64,000 nucleotides of DNA from Pseudomonas quercus. Lineage in GTDB: Bacteria > Pseudomonadota > Gammaproteobacteria > Pseudomonadales > Pseudomonadaceae. Shown here in pieces: positions 29,275-38,283 of the stretch (within the stretch, counting starts at the first letter, position 1; every line of letters starts with the position of its first letter). The translations under genes and the position numbers were made by a program. The notes beneath the pieces were generated by a model, which was not told the DNA's origin, did no database searches, and saw only the letters and a list, made by a program, of their open reading frames with translations. The DNA lies in the NCBI RefSeq assembly GCF_012033695.1, contig NZ_JAAVJI010000003.1, forward strand, positions 62,001 through 126,000. Direction: 5' to 3'.

Positions 29275-30651
29275 ATGCGCACTTCATTTTATAACCTGGC
29301 ATGGCGTTGGCACTTCTATGCAGGCCTGCTGGTCGCCCCGGTCATGATCCTGCTTGCGGTGACGGGTATCGTCTATCTGTTCAAACCGCAGCTGGACCCG
29401 CTCATGTACCCCGAGCTACTACACGTCGAGGCCATGGGCCAGAGGCTGCCGGCTGATACCTTGCTGGCACGCGTGCGAGAGACCTACCCCGATGCGCAGG
29501 TGAACCAGTACCTGCCCCCGGCAAGCGCTACCGCCAGTGCCCAGTTCGTGGTGCAGGCGGGCGGTAATGCCCTCAACCTGTTTATGAACCCTTACACCGG
29601 GCAAGTGTTGGGTACCCAGCATGGCCTGTACAACCTCCAGGCCATCGCCCGCGCACTTCATGGCGAACTGATGATCGGCAAGGTCGGCGATGCCGTTGTA
29701 GAACTGGCCGCCGGCTGGGGGATTGTGCTGGTAGTGTCAGGCCTGTACCTGTGGTGGCCGCGTGGCAAGGGCGCGGCCGGGGTGTTCTGGCCACGCTTGC
29801 GCAGCCGCGGCCGAGTATTCTGGCGTGACCTGCATGCCGTAGTGGGCTTCTGGGGTTCAGTAGGGTTGTTGTTCATGCTGCTCACCGGCATGACCTGGAC
29901 CGGGATCTGGGGCAAACAGTACGCCGAACTGTGGAATCGCTTTCCGACGGGCATGTTCAGTGAAATTCCCCTGTCGGATGTGAGCGCTCGCACCCTTAAC
30001 AACGCTGCCCGGCAAACCCTGCCCTGGGCCATGGAAAACACCCCCATGCCCATGAGTGGCGGTGATCATGCCGAACACATGGGCCACGGGAGTGCGAACA
30101 GCGGGCCTGCAGCCCCCCAGGCCAGCTTGCAGGCCGTGGTGGAAACCGCTGAGCGCGCTGGTGTGCACCCGGGCTACAGCATCACACTGCCCAAGACAGG
30201 CACCGGCGTGTACACCGTAGCAGTGTTCGCCGACGACCCCCGCAACGACGCCACCCTCCACATCGACCAGTACACTGGCAAAGTGCTGGTTGACGTGCGT
30301 TACGCCCAGTACGGGCTGCTGGCACGGGCCACCGAGCTGTCGGTGATGCTGCACGAGGGCAAGATGTTCGGCCTGGCCAACCAGTTGATCGTGCTGGTGG
30401 TGTGCCTGATGGTGCTACTAGGGTCGATCAGCGGCCTGGTCATCTGGTGGAAGCGCCGCCCGGCCAAGGGCCTGGGCGTACCGCCGCTGCGTCACGGCCT
30501 GCCCCTGTGGAAAACTGCCGTGGCCGTGATGGTATGTATTGGCGTGGCCTTCCCACTGGTAGGGGCGTCGCTGGTGGCAGTCGCGGTGCTCGAATATGGC
30601 GTGTTGAGGTGGGTGCGCAGGCCGAAGGTAGCTGAGCGCTTGCAAAAATAG
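29275..30651 (+). CDS. PepSY-associated membrane protein in copper cluster
   Basis: This 458-residue inner-membrane protein has four or more membrane helices (about 13-37, 145-163, 192-212, 365-390 and 418-440). The first, WRWHFYAGLLVAPVMILLAV, is the classic PepSY-TM start, with histidines that may bind heme or metal. A periplasmic loop at about 255-278 is rich in Met and His (MPMSGGDHAEHMGHGS). Such proteins often accompany TonB receptors and act as reductases or metal-handling partners. Its 8-bp spacing from oprC, with GGACGG as ribosome site, indicates co-transcription. Exact function is not known. Confidence 0.85.
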   Translation: MRTSFYNLAWRWHFYAGLLVAPVMILLAVTGIVYLFKPQLDPLMYPELLHVEAMGQRLPADTLLARVRETYPDAQVNQYLPPASATASAQFVVQAGGNALNLFMNPYTGQVLGTQHGLYNLQAIARALHGELMIGKVGDAVVELAAGWGIVLVVSGLYLWWPRGKGAAGVFWPRLRSRGRVFWRDLHAVVGFWGSVGLLFMLLTGMTWTGIWGKQYAELWNRFPTGMFSEIPLSDVSARTLNNAARQTLPWAMENTPMPMSGGDHAEHMGHGSANSGPAAPQASLQAVVETAERAGVHPGYSITLPKTGTGVYTVAVFADDPRNDATLHIDQYTGKVLVDVRYAQYGLLARATELSVMLHEGKMFGLANQLIVLVVCLMVLLGSISGLVIWWKRRPAKGLGVPPLRHGLPLWKTAVAVMVCIGVAFPLVGASLVAVAVLEYGVLRWVRRPKVAERLQK

Positions 30652-30670
30652 TTGTTGTATCCATTCGCCC

Positions 30671-30729
30671 GCTTCGCAGGCTCCTACATAACCAGCGCCA
30701 GTCGCGGCTTTTGTAGGAGTTGGCGAAGC
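30671..30729. repeat. REP-like inverted repeat after the copper cluster
   Basis: Imperfect arms GCTTCGC...CTCCTACA (30671 on) and TGTAGGAG...GCGAAGC (to about 30728) flank a 20-nt centre. It lies in the 307-bp gap between the PepSY gene and urtA and resembles common Pseudomonas extragenic repeats. The rest of the gap holds the urtA control region. Confidence 0.6.
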
Positions 30730-30766
30730 CGACGAGGCGTTTCAACTCAAGTGCTGCTGCGCAGCA

Positions 30767-30796
30767 AGCACCACAACAGCGCACAACCTCGCACCA
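30767..30796 (+). promoter_or_regulatory. NtrC-like half sites upstream of urtA
   Basis: Two GCACCA half sites, at 30768-30773 and 30791-30796, are 23 bp apart, about two helical turns. The first is followed by a weak inverted partner (CAGCGCA). They lie about 85-110 bp upstream of the sigma-54-type promoter, a normal enhancer distance. The NtrC consensus is TGCACCA-N3-TGGTGCA. Binding is inferred. Confidence 0.45.
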
Positions 30797-30879
30797 CCTC
30801 CCGTCCCAAGCCCCTCCATGGCGCACTTCTCCCCCTGACCGCCCCGTCAACTTCAGCACGCCCAAGCCGTTGCGCGCTT

Positions 30880-30895
30880 CGGCACACCCCTTGCA
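30880..30895 (+). promoter_or_regulatory. Sigma-54-type promoter for urtA
   Basis: CGGCACACCCCTTGCA matches the sigma-54 consensus TGGCAC-N5-TTGCW at every fixed position except the first base, with correct GG/GC spacing. It lies 63 bp before the urtA start. Nitrogen control of urea import through NtrC fits. Confidence 0.75.
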
Positions 30896-30958
30896 CTGGT
30901 CCGTTCAGGAGCATGCCGTCTGCCCACACCAGAAAAATCACAGCACTGGAGATTGCAC

Positions 30959-32224
30959 ATGAAGCGCCGCAGTTTGCTAAAGGCTTTTACCCTCTCGGCT
31001 TCGATCGCTGCCATGGGGATGACCTGGACCGTCCAGGCCGCGGAAACCATCAAGGTCGGCATTCTGCATTCGCTCTCGGGCACCATGGCGATTTCCGAGA
31101 CCTCGCTCAAGGACATGGCCTTGATGACCATCGACGAGATCAACAAGGCGGGCGGCGTCAACGGCAAGCAGCTTGAACCCGTGGTCGTAGACCCGGCGTC
31201 CAACTGGCCGCTGTTCGCGGAAAAAGGCCGGCAATTGCTGACCCAGGACAAGGTCGCCGTGGTGTTCGGCTGCTGGACCTCCGTATCGCGCAAATCCGTA
31301 TTGCCTGTGTTTGAAGAACTCAACGGCTTGCTGTTCTACCCCGTGCAGTACGAAGGCGAGGAAATGAGCCCGAACGTGTTCTACACCGGCGCGGCGCCCA
31401 ACCAGCAGGCCATCCCGGCAGTGGAATACCTGATGAGCGAAGACGGGGGCGGCGCCAAGCGCTTCTTCCTGCTGGGCACTGACTATGTATATCCGCGCAC
31501 CACCAACAAGATCCTGCGGGCCTTCCTGCACTCCAAAGGGGTGGCGGACAAAGACATTGAAGAGGTGTACACCCCGTTCGGCCACAGCGACTACCAGACC
31601 ATTGTGGCCAACATCAAGAAGTTCTCTGCCGGGGGTAAAACGGCGGTTATCTCCACCGTCAACGGCGACTCCAATGTGCCGTTCTACAAAGAGCTGGCCA
31701 ATCAGGGACTGGAAGCCACCGACGTTCCGGTAGTGGCCTTCTCTGTGGGCGAAGAAGAACTGCGCGGGATCGACACCAAACCCCTGGTGGGCAACCTGGC
31801 GGCCTGGAACTACTTCGAGTCAGTCGAGAACCCCGAGAACAAGAAATTCGTAGCCGCCTGGAAAGCCTACGCCAAGGCGCACAACCTGCCTAATGCCGAC
31901 ACAGTGGTCACCAACGACCCGATGGAAGCCACCTATGTGGGTATCCACATGTGGGCGCAGGCTGCGGAAAAAGCCAAGTCCACGGACGTGGACAAGGTGC
32001 GCGAGGCCATGGCTGGCCAAACGTTCAAGGCCCCCTCCGGTTTCACCCTGACCATGGACAAGACCAACCACCACCTGCACAAGCCCGTGATGATCGGCGA
32101 GATCGAAGACAACGGCCAGTTCAACGTAGTGTGGCAGACCAAGGAGCCCATCCGCGCCCAGCCTTGGAGCCCGTTCATTCCTGGCAACGACCAAAAGCCT
32201 GACCACCCCGTGAAGAGCAACTGA
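30959..32224 (+). CDS. urtA: Urea ABC transporter, substrate-binding protein
   Basis: UrtA binds urea in the periplasm for the UrtBCDE importer. The protein is 421 residues. It has a signal with a twin-arginine-like start (KRRSLLKAF), then ETIKVGILHSLSGTMAISE, VFGCWTSVSRKSVLPVFEE and GHSDYQTIV, all typical of UrtA rather than amino acid binding proteins. ATG 30959 gives the expected signal; an upstream ATG two codons earlier is possible. It is the first gene of the urt-ure operon, expressed from the sigma-54-type promoter. Confidence 0.95.
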   Translation: MKRRSLLKAFTLSASIAAMGMTWTVQAAETIKVGILHSLSGTMAISETSLKDMALMTIDEINKAGGVNGKQLEPVVVDPASNWPLFAEKGRQLLTQDKVAVVFGCWTSVSRKSVLPVFEELNGLLFYPVQYEGEEMSPNVFYTGAAPNQQAIPAVEYLMSEDGGGAKRFFLLGTDYVYPRTTNKILRAFLHSKGVADKDIEEVYTPFGHSDYQTIVANIKKFSAGGKTAVISTVNGDSNVPFYKELANQGLEATDVPVVAFSVGEEELRGIDTKPLVGNLAAWNYFESVENPENKKFVAAWKAYAKAHNLPNADTVVTNDPMEATYVGIHMWAQAAEKAKSTDVDKVREAMAGQTFKAPSGFTLTMDKTNHHLHKPVMIGEIEDNGQFNVVWQTKEPIRAQPWSPFIPGNDQKPDHPVKSN

Positions 32225-32246
32225 TCCACTGCCTTCATTCCCCGGC

Positions 32247-32277
32247 CCTGCCTTCGGGCAGGCGCCGCCCAGGCGCC
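32247..32277 (+). other. Intercistronic hairpins between urtA and urtB
   Basis: CCTGCC-TTCG-GGCAGG (32247-32262) is a stable hairpin, followed by two GGCGCC copies that can form another. There is no T tail. It could protect urtA mRNA or reduce downstream transcription, as expected where binding protein must exceed permease. Confidence 0.5.
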
Positions 32278-32288
32278 AGGTAACCTTG

Positions 32289-33851
32289 ATGCGTATAGAC
32301 CGTTTGCTGTTGCTGCTCTCGTTGTTGCTGCCCATGGTTGCCCATGCCAGCGATGCGGGCGATTTCGTGTCTGCGGATGCCGCAGGCCAGGTGAAACTGC
32401 TGGAAAGCTGGGCCGCACAGCCCGTGCCTGAGCGACTGCCGTTGCTACAGGCGCTGCAGGAAGGCCGGTTGGCCGCCGACAGCGAAAAGCATGCGTTTAT
32501 CGACACCAACGGCACAATGGTAGGTGTCGACACCCCCGCCTCGGCTGACGAACCGCGAAAGCTGCGGCTGAACAACCGCTTACGAGGTCTGACCAACAAC
32601 GCCCTGGCCAGCCATCAGTTGCTGTCCAATGACGACGACTTGCGCCTGACGGCGGCCCAGCAGCTCCAGCGCAGCGCCCTGCCCGCGCAGATACCGTTGC
32701 TGGAACGCCAACTGCAGGCAGAACAGGCTAGCGGCGTAAAAACGGCCCTTGGCCTGGCACTGGCCAACCTGCAACTGACAGACCCTTCGGCAGACGTTCG
32801 CCTGCGTGCCGCCCGCCTGTTGGGGGATACGGGTGACCCGGTGGCCCGCACCCGCCTCCAAGGGCTGCTTGAGCCCGGCTCCGAGCCAGACGCCGCCGTG
32901 CGCACCGCCGCCCAGACCAGCCTGGTACAGGTAAACCGCCAACTGCTGATCGGCGAACTCCTGGGCCAGGCCTTCAGTGGCCTGTCGCTGGGGTCGATCC
33001 TGTTGCTGGCGGCCCTTGGGCTGGCCATCACCTTCGGCTTGCTCGGCGTGATCAACATGGCCCACGGCGAAATGCTGATGCTAGGCGCCTACACCACTTA
33101 CGCCGTGCAAATGCTGTTTCAAACCTATGCCCCCGGTGCGCTGGCCTGGTACCCACTGGTTGCCCTGCCCGTGGCCTTTTTTGTGACCGCTGTGATCGGC
33201 ATGGCCTTGGAACGCACAGTGATTCGCCACCTGTACGGCCGCCCCCTTGAGACCTTGCTGGCTACCTGGGGCATCAGCCTGATCCTGATCCAGCTGATCC
33301 GGGTGACCTTTGGCGCGCAGAACGTGGAAGTGGCCAACCCCGCCTGGCTGTCGGGCGGCCTTCAAGTGCTGCCTAACCTGGTGCTGCCTTACAACCGCCT
33401 AGTGATTATTGCCTTCTCCCTGTTCGTGGTAGGCCTCACCTGGCTGCTGCTGAACAAGAAGCGGCTGGGCCTGAACGTGCGTGCCGTGACCCAGAACCGC
33501 AACATGGCCGCTTGCTGTGGCGTACCTACCGGGCGTGTGGACATGCTGGCGTTTGGCCTGGGCTCGGGCATTGCAGGGCTGGGCGGGGTTGCCTTGAGCC
33601 AGGTTGGCAACGTCGGCCCGGACCTGGGCCAGAGCTACATCATCGATTCCTTCCTGGTGGTGGTGCTGGGTGGCGTGGGCCAGCTGGCAGGCAGCATTTG
33701 CGCAGCGTTCGGCCTGGGTATCGCCAACAAGTTTCTTGAGCCACAGATCGGCGCTGTGCTGGGCAAGATCCTGATCCTGGCGCTGATCATTCTGTTTATC
33801 CAGAAACGCCCGCAAGGGCTGTTCGCACTCAAAGGGCGGGTGATCGACTGA
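32289..33851 (+). CDS. urtB: Urea ABC transporter permease UrtB with N-terminal helical-repeat domain
   Basis: UrtB is one of two membrane subunits. The protein is 520 residues, much longer than the approximately 290-residue permease core. After a signal-like segment (1-20), residues about 25-215 form a helical, HEAT-like repeat region (QLQRSALPAQIPLLERQLQA, DVRLRAARLLGDTGDPVAR), presumably periplasmic. The permease from about 218 has GLGLAITFGLLGVINMAHGE-type motifs and eight or so helices. ATG 32289 is preferred to TTG 32286. Its stop overlaps the urtC start (ATGA). Confidence 0.94.
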   Translation: MRIDRLLLLLSLLLPMVAHASDAGDFVSADAAGQVKLLESWAAQPVPERLPLLQALQEGRLAADSEKHAFIDTNGTMVGVDTPASADEPRKLRLNNRLRGLTNNALASHQLLSNDDDLRLTAAQQLQRSALPAQIPLLERQLQAEQASGVKTALGLALANLQLTDPSADVRLRAARLLGDTGDPVARTRLQGLLEPGSEPDAAVRTAAQTSLVQVNRQLLIGELLGQAFSGLSLGSILLLAALGLAITFGLLGVINMAHGEMLMLGAYTTYAVQMLFQTYAPGALAWYPLVALPVAFFVTAVIGMALERTVIRHLYGRPLETLLATWGISLILIQLIRVTFGAQNVEVANPAWLSGGLQVLPNLVLPYNRLVIIAFSLFVVGLTWLLLNKKRLGLNVRAVTQNRNMAACCGVPTGRVDMLAFGLGSGIAGLGGVALSQVGNVGPDLGQSYIIDSFLVVVLGGVGQLAGSICAAFGLGIANKFLEPQIGAVLGKILILALIILFIQKRPQGLFALKGRVID

Positions 33852-34930
33852 TGAATCAACCCCTGATGGTTTCTGCCGTACAAAAGACCGGCCCCCGTTT
33901 TTCCCTGGCGGTTGGCGCTGTGGTGATGGTGGTATTGCTGGCCCTGCCATTGCTGTCTCTGCTGCCTGAAAACAACAGCCTGCAGGTATCGGCCTACACC
34001 CTCACCTTGGTGGGCAAGATCCTCTGCTACGCCATCGTGGCGCTGGCCCTGGACCTGGTATGGGGCTATGCCGGGCTGCTGTCCTTGGGGCACGGGCTGT
34101 TCTTCGCCCTGGGTGGCTACGCCATGGGCATGTACCTGATGCGAGAAGCCGCCGGTGACGGCCTGCCCGCCTTCATGACCTTTCTGTCCTGGACCGAGTT
34201 GCCCTGGTACTGGGCCGGCACGCAACACTTCCTCTGGGCCCTGTGCCTGGTGGTGCTGGCGCCCGGACTGCTGGCACTGGTGTTTGGCTTCTTCGCCTTC
34301 CGCTCGCGGATCAAGGGCGTGTACTTCTCCATCATGACCCAAGCCCTCACCTTCGCCGGCATGCTGCTGTTCTTCCGCAACGAAACCGGCTTTGGAGGCA
34401 ACAACGGCTTCACCAACTTCCGCACGCTGCTAGGGTTTTCGGTCACCGCCCAAGGCACTCGAGCGGTGCTGTTCCTGTTGACCGTGGCCCTGCTGCTGGC
34501 CAGCCTGTTCCTGGGCTGGCGGCTGGCCCGCAGCAAGTTCGGGCGCATTCTTACAGCGCTGCGCGATGCGGAAAACCGTCTGATGTTCTGCGGCTACGAC
34601 CCGCGTGGCTTCAAGCTGTTCGTGTGGGTATTGAGCGCCGTACTGTGCGGCCTGGCAGGCGCGCTGTACGTGCCACAGGTGGGCATCATCAACCCCAGCG
34701 AAATGTCGCCTACCAACTCTATCGAAGCAGCGGTGTGGGTGGCGCTGGGCGGGCGCGGTACGCTAATCGGCCCTTTGTTAGGGGCCGGCGTGGTGAATGG
34801 CATGAAAAGCTGGTTTACCGTGGCTTTCCCGGAGTACTGGCTGTTCTTCCTGGGCGCGCTGTTCATTGTCGTGACGCTCTACCTACCTAAGGGCGTGATC
34901 GGCCTGCTGAACAAACGAGGTGAGCCATGA
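33851..34930 (+). CDS. urtC: Urea ABC transporter permease UrtC
   Basis: UrtC is the second membrane subunit of the urea importer. The protein is 359 residues with about eight to ten membrane helices and LivM-type motifs: LVWGYAGLLSLGHGLFFALGGYAMGMYL, NETGFGGNNGFTNF and the cytoplasmic coupling region LRDAENRLMFCGYDPRGFK. The start overlaps the urtB stop, and the end overlaps urtD by 4 bp. Confidence 0.95.
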   Translation: MNQPLMVSAVQKTGPRFSLAVGAVVMVVLLALPLLSLLPENNSLQVSAYTLTLVGKILCYAIVALALDLVWGYAGLLSLGHGLFFALGGYAMGMYLMREAAGDGLPAFMTFLSWTELPWYWAGTQHFLWALCLVVLAPGLLALVFGFFAFRSRIKGVYFSIMTQALTFAGMLLFFRNETGFGGNNGFTNFRTLLGFSVTAQGTRAVLFLLTVALLLASLFLGWRLARSKFGRILTALRDAENRLMFCGYDPRGFKLFVWVLSAVLCGLAGALYVPQVGIINPSEMSPTNSIEAAVWVALGGRGTLIGPLLGAGVVNGMKSWFTVAFPEYWLFFLGALFIVVTLYLPKGVIGLLNKRGEP

Positions 34931-35787
34931 GAATCACCCCTACTCCCCAGTTCATGCTCGAACCCGCCCTGGACCCTAACCAGGATGCGGGCACCAGCCG
35001 CGAGGCCATTGGGCTCGGCGGCGTCAGCCAGGGCGGCCTGGACACACGGCACGGCACCATCCTTACCTTGGAAGACATCAGCGTGAGCTTCGATGGCTTC
35101 AAGGCATTGAACAACCTCAACCTGTATATCGGGGTAGGCGAACTGCGCTGCATCATTGGGCCCAACGGGGCCGGCAAAACCACGTTGATGGACGTGATTA
35201 CCGGCAAAACCCGGCCCACAGCCGGCAAGGCCTGGTTTGGTGAAACCCTGGACCTGACCCAGATGAGCGAAGTGCAGATCGCCCAGGCCGGTATTGGCCG
35301 CAAATTCCAGAAACCCACGGTATTCGAAGCACTGACCGTGTTCGAAAACCTGGAGCTGGCACAGAAGGCGGACAAGTCCGTATGGGCCAGCCTGCGTGCC
35401 AAGCTCACGGGCGAGCAGCGTGACCATATCGACGACACCCTGGGCACTATCCGCCTGACGGCCTCGGCCACGCGCCCGGCCGGCCTGCTGTCGCACGGGC
35501 AGAAGCAGTTTCTGGAAATCGGCATGTTGCTGATGCAGGATCCCCAGCTACTGTTGCTGGACGAACCCGTTGCCGGCATGACCGATGCGGAAACCGAATT
35601 CACCGCCGAACTGTTCAAGACCCTGGCGGGCCAGCGCTCGCTGATGGTGGTAGAGCACGACATGGGCTTTGTGGGCTCGATCGCCGACCATGTGACGGTA
35701 CTGCACCAGGGCAGCGTATTGGCGGAGGGCTCGCTTGAAAGCGTACAAGCCCATGAGCGTGTCATTGAGGTGTATCTAGGCCGTTGA
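34927..35787 (+). CDS. urtD: Urea ABC transporter ATP-binding protein UrtD
   Basis: UrtD is one of two ATPases of the importer. The protein is 286 residues, with an N-terminal extension of about 40 residues before the ATPase fold. It shows Walker A GPNGAGKTT (about 79-87), signature LSHGQKQ, Walker B LLLLDEPVAGMT and the switch His in VVEHDMGF. The gene is overlapped by urtC and followed by an unusual 29-bp perfect hairpin before urtE. Confidence 0.95.
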   Translation: MRITPTPQFMLEPALDPNQDAGTSREAIGLGGVSQGGLDTRHGTILTLEDISVSFDGFKALNNLNLYIGVGELRCIIGPNGAGKTTLMDVITGKTRPTAGKAWFGETLDLTQMSEVQIAQAGIGRKFQKPTVFEALTVFENLELAQKADKSVWASLRAKLTGEQRDHIDDTLGTIRLTASATRPAGLLSHGQKQFLEIGMLLMQDPQLLLLDEPVAGMTDAETEFTAELFKTLAGQRSLMVVEHDMGFVGSIADHVTVLHQGSVLAEGSLESVQAHERVIEVYLGR

Positions 35788-35791
35788 TTTT

Positions 35792-35853
35792 CCTCTGTAG
35801 GCGCGTGCGTAGCGCGCGAATACGTTCGCGCGCTACGCACGCGCCTACAGAGG
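35792..35853. repeat. 62-bp perfect hairpin between urtD and urtE
   Basis: Two 29-nt arms (35792-35820 and 35825-35853) are exact inverted copies around the tetraloop TACG. The arm contains GTAGGCGCGTGCGTAGCGCG. The spacer urtD-urtE is 86 bp, almost filled by it. No T tail is present, so it is probably an mRNA processing or stability element or an extragenic repeat that landed inside the operon. Confidence 0.9.
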
Positions 35854-35873
35854 GCAAGCACAAGGAAATACCC

Positions 35874-36572
35874 ATGCTTCAAGTCGAAACGCTTCATCAG
35901 TACTACGGCGGCAGCCATATCCTGCGCGGCCTGTCCTTCGAAGCGAAGGTGGGTGAAGTGACGTGCCTGCTGGGCCGCAATGGCGTGGGTAAAACCACAC
36001 TGTTGCGCTGCCTCATGGGCCTGCTGCCTGCCAAGGAAGGGCAGGTACGCTGGGAAGGCAAGCCTATCATCAGCCTCAAGCCGCACCAGCGGGTGCAAGC
36101 CGGCATTGCCTATGTGCCACAAGGCCGGGAAATTTTCCCGCGCCTTACCGTTGAAGAAAACCTGCTGATGGGCCTGTCTCGCTTTCCCGCGCGCGAGGCC
36201 CGGGAAGTGCCTGGCTTTATCTACGAATTGTTCCCAGTGCTGCTGGAGATGAAGCACCGCCGTGGTGGCGACCTGTCGGGTGGCCAGCAACAGCAGCTGG
36301 CTATTGGCCGCGCCCTGGCCAGCCGGCCGAGGCTGCTGATCCTTGACGAGCCCACCGAGGGCATTCAGCCGTCGGTGATCAAGGAGATCGGTGCGGTCAT
36401 CCGAACACTCGCGGCACAAGGCGACATGGCCATAGTGCTGGTGGAGCAATTCTATGATTTCGCGGCCGAGCTGGCCGACCATTACATGGTGATGGCCCGT
36501 GGCGAAATCATTCGCCAAGGGCGCGGGGCCGACATGGAAGCTGAAGGTGTTCGCGGCCTGGTAACCATCTGA
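35874..36572 (+). CDS. urtE: Urea ABC transporter ATP-binding protein UrtE
   Basis: UrtE is the second ATPase of the importer. The protein is 232 residues. It has Walker [10 protein letters not shown] (about 36-44), [18 protein letters not shown], signature LSGGQQQQ and Walker [17 protein letters not shown] 35874 follows AAGGAAAT; the longer frame to 35784 would run through the hairpin and is rejected. ureD starts 4 bp after its stop. Confidence 0.95.
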   Translation: MLQVETLHQYYGGSHILRGLSFEAKVGEVTCLLGRNGVGKTTLLRCLMGLLPAKEGQVRWEGKPIISLKPHQRVQAGIAYVPQGREIFPRLTVEENLLMGLSRFPAREAREVPGFIYELFPVLLEMKHRRGGDLSGGQQQQLAIGRALASRPRLLILDEPTEGIQPSVIKEIGAVIRTLAAQGDMAIVLVEQFYDFAAELADHYMVMARGEIIRQGRGADMEAEGVRGLVTI

Positions 36573-36576
36573 CGTT

Positions 36577-37416
36577 ATGAACCTGCCCATGAACCCTGCG
36601 GCCTTCGTGCCCCACTGGAACGCCGAACTGGACCTGGCCTACGCCCGTGTCGACGGCACCACCCGCCCGGTACGCCGACGTCATATCGGCCCGCTGAGGG
36701 TGCAAAAGCACCTGTACCCGGAAGGGCCCGAGGTGTGCCAGCACATCATTATTCACCCGCCAGCCGGCATTGCCGGGGGTGATCGCCTGGCTGTGGCGGC
36801 TCACGCGGGCGAAAACGCTTGGGCTCAGCTGACCAGCCCCGGCGCAGCCAAATGGTACCGGGCAGACAGCCCTGCTACACAGCACCTGAACCTGCAGGTT
36901 GGCGCAGGCGCTACGTTGGAGTGGCTGCCCCAGGAAACCCTCGTGTTCAGCGGCGCCCAGGCTCGGCTGGACACCCGTATTACCCTCGAAGCCGACGCTC
37001 GCCTGTGCTACTGGGACGTGGTTGCCTTGGGTCGACCGGCCAGTGGCGAGGCCTTCACGTGCGGCTATTTTCAAGCCGCCCTGGACATCTTCCGCGATGG
37101 CAAACTGATCTGGCATGAGCGCCAGCGGCTCACCGGCAACGATCGCTTGCTAACATCACCCATTGGCTTGCGTGGCCAGCCCGTGTTCGCCACCTTGATC
37201 ATTACGGGCCTGGCCAGCGATGACCTGATGCAAGCCTGCCGCGAACTGCCCTGCCAAGGCCAGGGTGACCTGACGCAGTTGCCTGGTTTGGTGATTGCCC
37301 GCTGCCTGGCCAGTGAAGCCCTGCATGCACGGGACTGGCTGATCCGCCTATGGCGGCTGTTGCGCCCCCATTTACTAGGCCGAGAAGCGCTGGCACCGCG
37401 CATCTGGGCCACTTGA
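36577..37416 (+). CDS. ureD: Urease accessory protein UreD
   Basis: UreD joins UreF and UreG on apo-urease so that nickel can be inserted. The protein is 279 residues, normal. Family motifs include [37 protein letters not shown] and [15 protein letters not shown] 36577 lies 4 bp after urtE; the ATG at 36589 is an alternative. It starts the urease part of the operon and is separated from its partner genes ureF and ureG by 12 kb. Confidence 0.94.
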   Translation: MNLPMNPAAFVPHWNAELDLAYARVDGTTRPVRRRHIGPLRVQKHLYPEGPEVCQHIIIHPPAGIAGGDRLAVAAHAGENAWAQLTSPGAAKWYRADSPATQHLNLQVGAGATLEWLPQETLVFSGAQARLDTRITLEADARLCYWDVVALGRPASGEAFTCGYFQAALDIFRDGKLIWHERQRLTGNDRLLTSPIGLRGQPVFATLIITGLASDDLMQACRELPCQGQGDLTQLPGLVIARCLASEALHARDWLIRLWRLLRPHLLGREALAPRIWAT

Positions 37417-37436
37417 ACACAGGTTGACGGAAGCTT

Positions 37437-37739
<303 letters not shown>

Positions 37740-37749
37740 GAAGGCACCC

Positions 37750-38280
37750 ATGAACATCGAGATTCGCGACGCTGTGCCGGCCGACCTGCCAGGCATTCTA
37801 AGCATCTACAACGACGCCGTGGCCAACACCACCGCCATCTGGAACGACAGCCTGGTAGACCTGGCAAACCGGCAAGCCTGGTTCGACCTGCGCCAGCAAC
37901 AGGGCTACCCGATCCTGGTGGCGGTGGATGCCAGCAGCCAGGTACTAGGGTATGCCTCCTTCGGCGACTGGCGCCCCTTCGATGGCTTCCGCCACAGCGT
38001 TGAAAACTCCGTGTACGTCAAGGATGGGCAGCGTGGCCTAGGGTTAGGTGCCAGGCTGCTTGAGCACCTGGTGGGCCGCGCCCGTGGCTGCAACAAGCAC
38101 GTGGTGGTCGCCGCCATCGAAAGCGGCAATACCTCTTCCATTCGGTTGCATGAAAGGCACGGGTTCGTCATCACCGGGCAGATGCCCCAGGTGGGCGTGA
38201 AATTCGGCCGCTGGCTGGACCTGACGTTCATGCAACTGACCCTTGACCAGAACGCTGCCCCGCCCTCTCCTTTGGAGTGA
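37750..38280 (+). CDS. GNAT acetyltransferase, methionine sulfoximine/phosphinothricin type
   Basis: This 176-residue protein acetylates small glutamate analogues such as methionine sulfone or sulfoximine, going by its close likeness to P. aeruginosa PA4866, which lies at the same site between ureA and ureB. Motifs are IRDAVPADLPGILSIYNDAV, YASFGDWRPFDGFRH, the acetyl-CoA loop QRGLGLGARLL and IESGNTSSIRLHERHGF. ATG 37750 is used. Such compounds inhibit glutamine synthetase, so protection of ammonia assimilation is a reasonable inference. Confidence 0.88.
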   Translation: MNIEIRDAVPADLPGILSIYNDAVANTTAIWNDSLVDLANRQAWFDLRQQQGYPILVAVDASSQVLGYASFGDWRPFDGFRHSVENSVYVKDGQRGLGLGARLLEHLVGRARGCNKHVVVAAIESGNTSSIRLHERHGFVITGQMPQVGVKFGRWLDLTFMQLTLDQNAAPPSPLE

Positions 38281-38283
38281 ACC

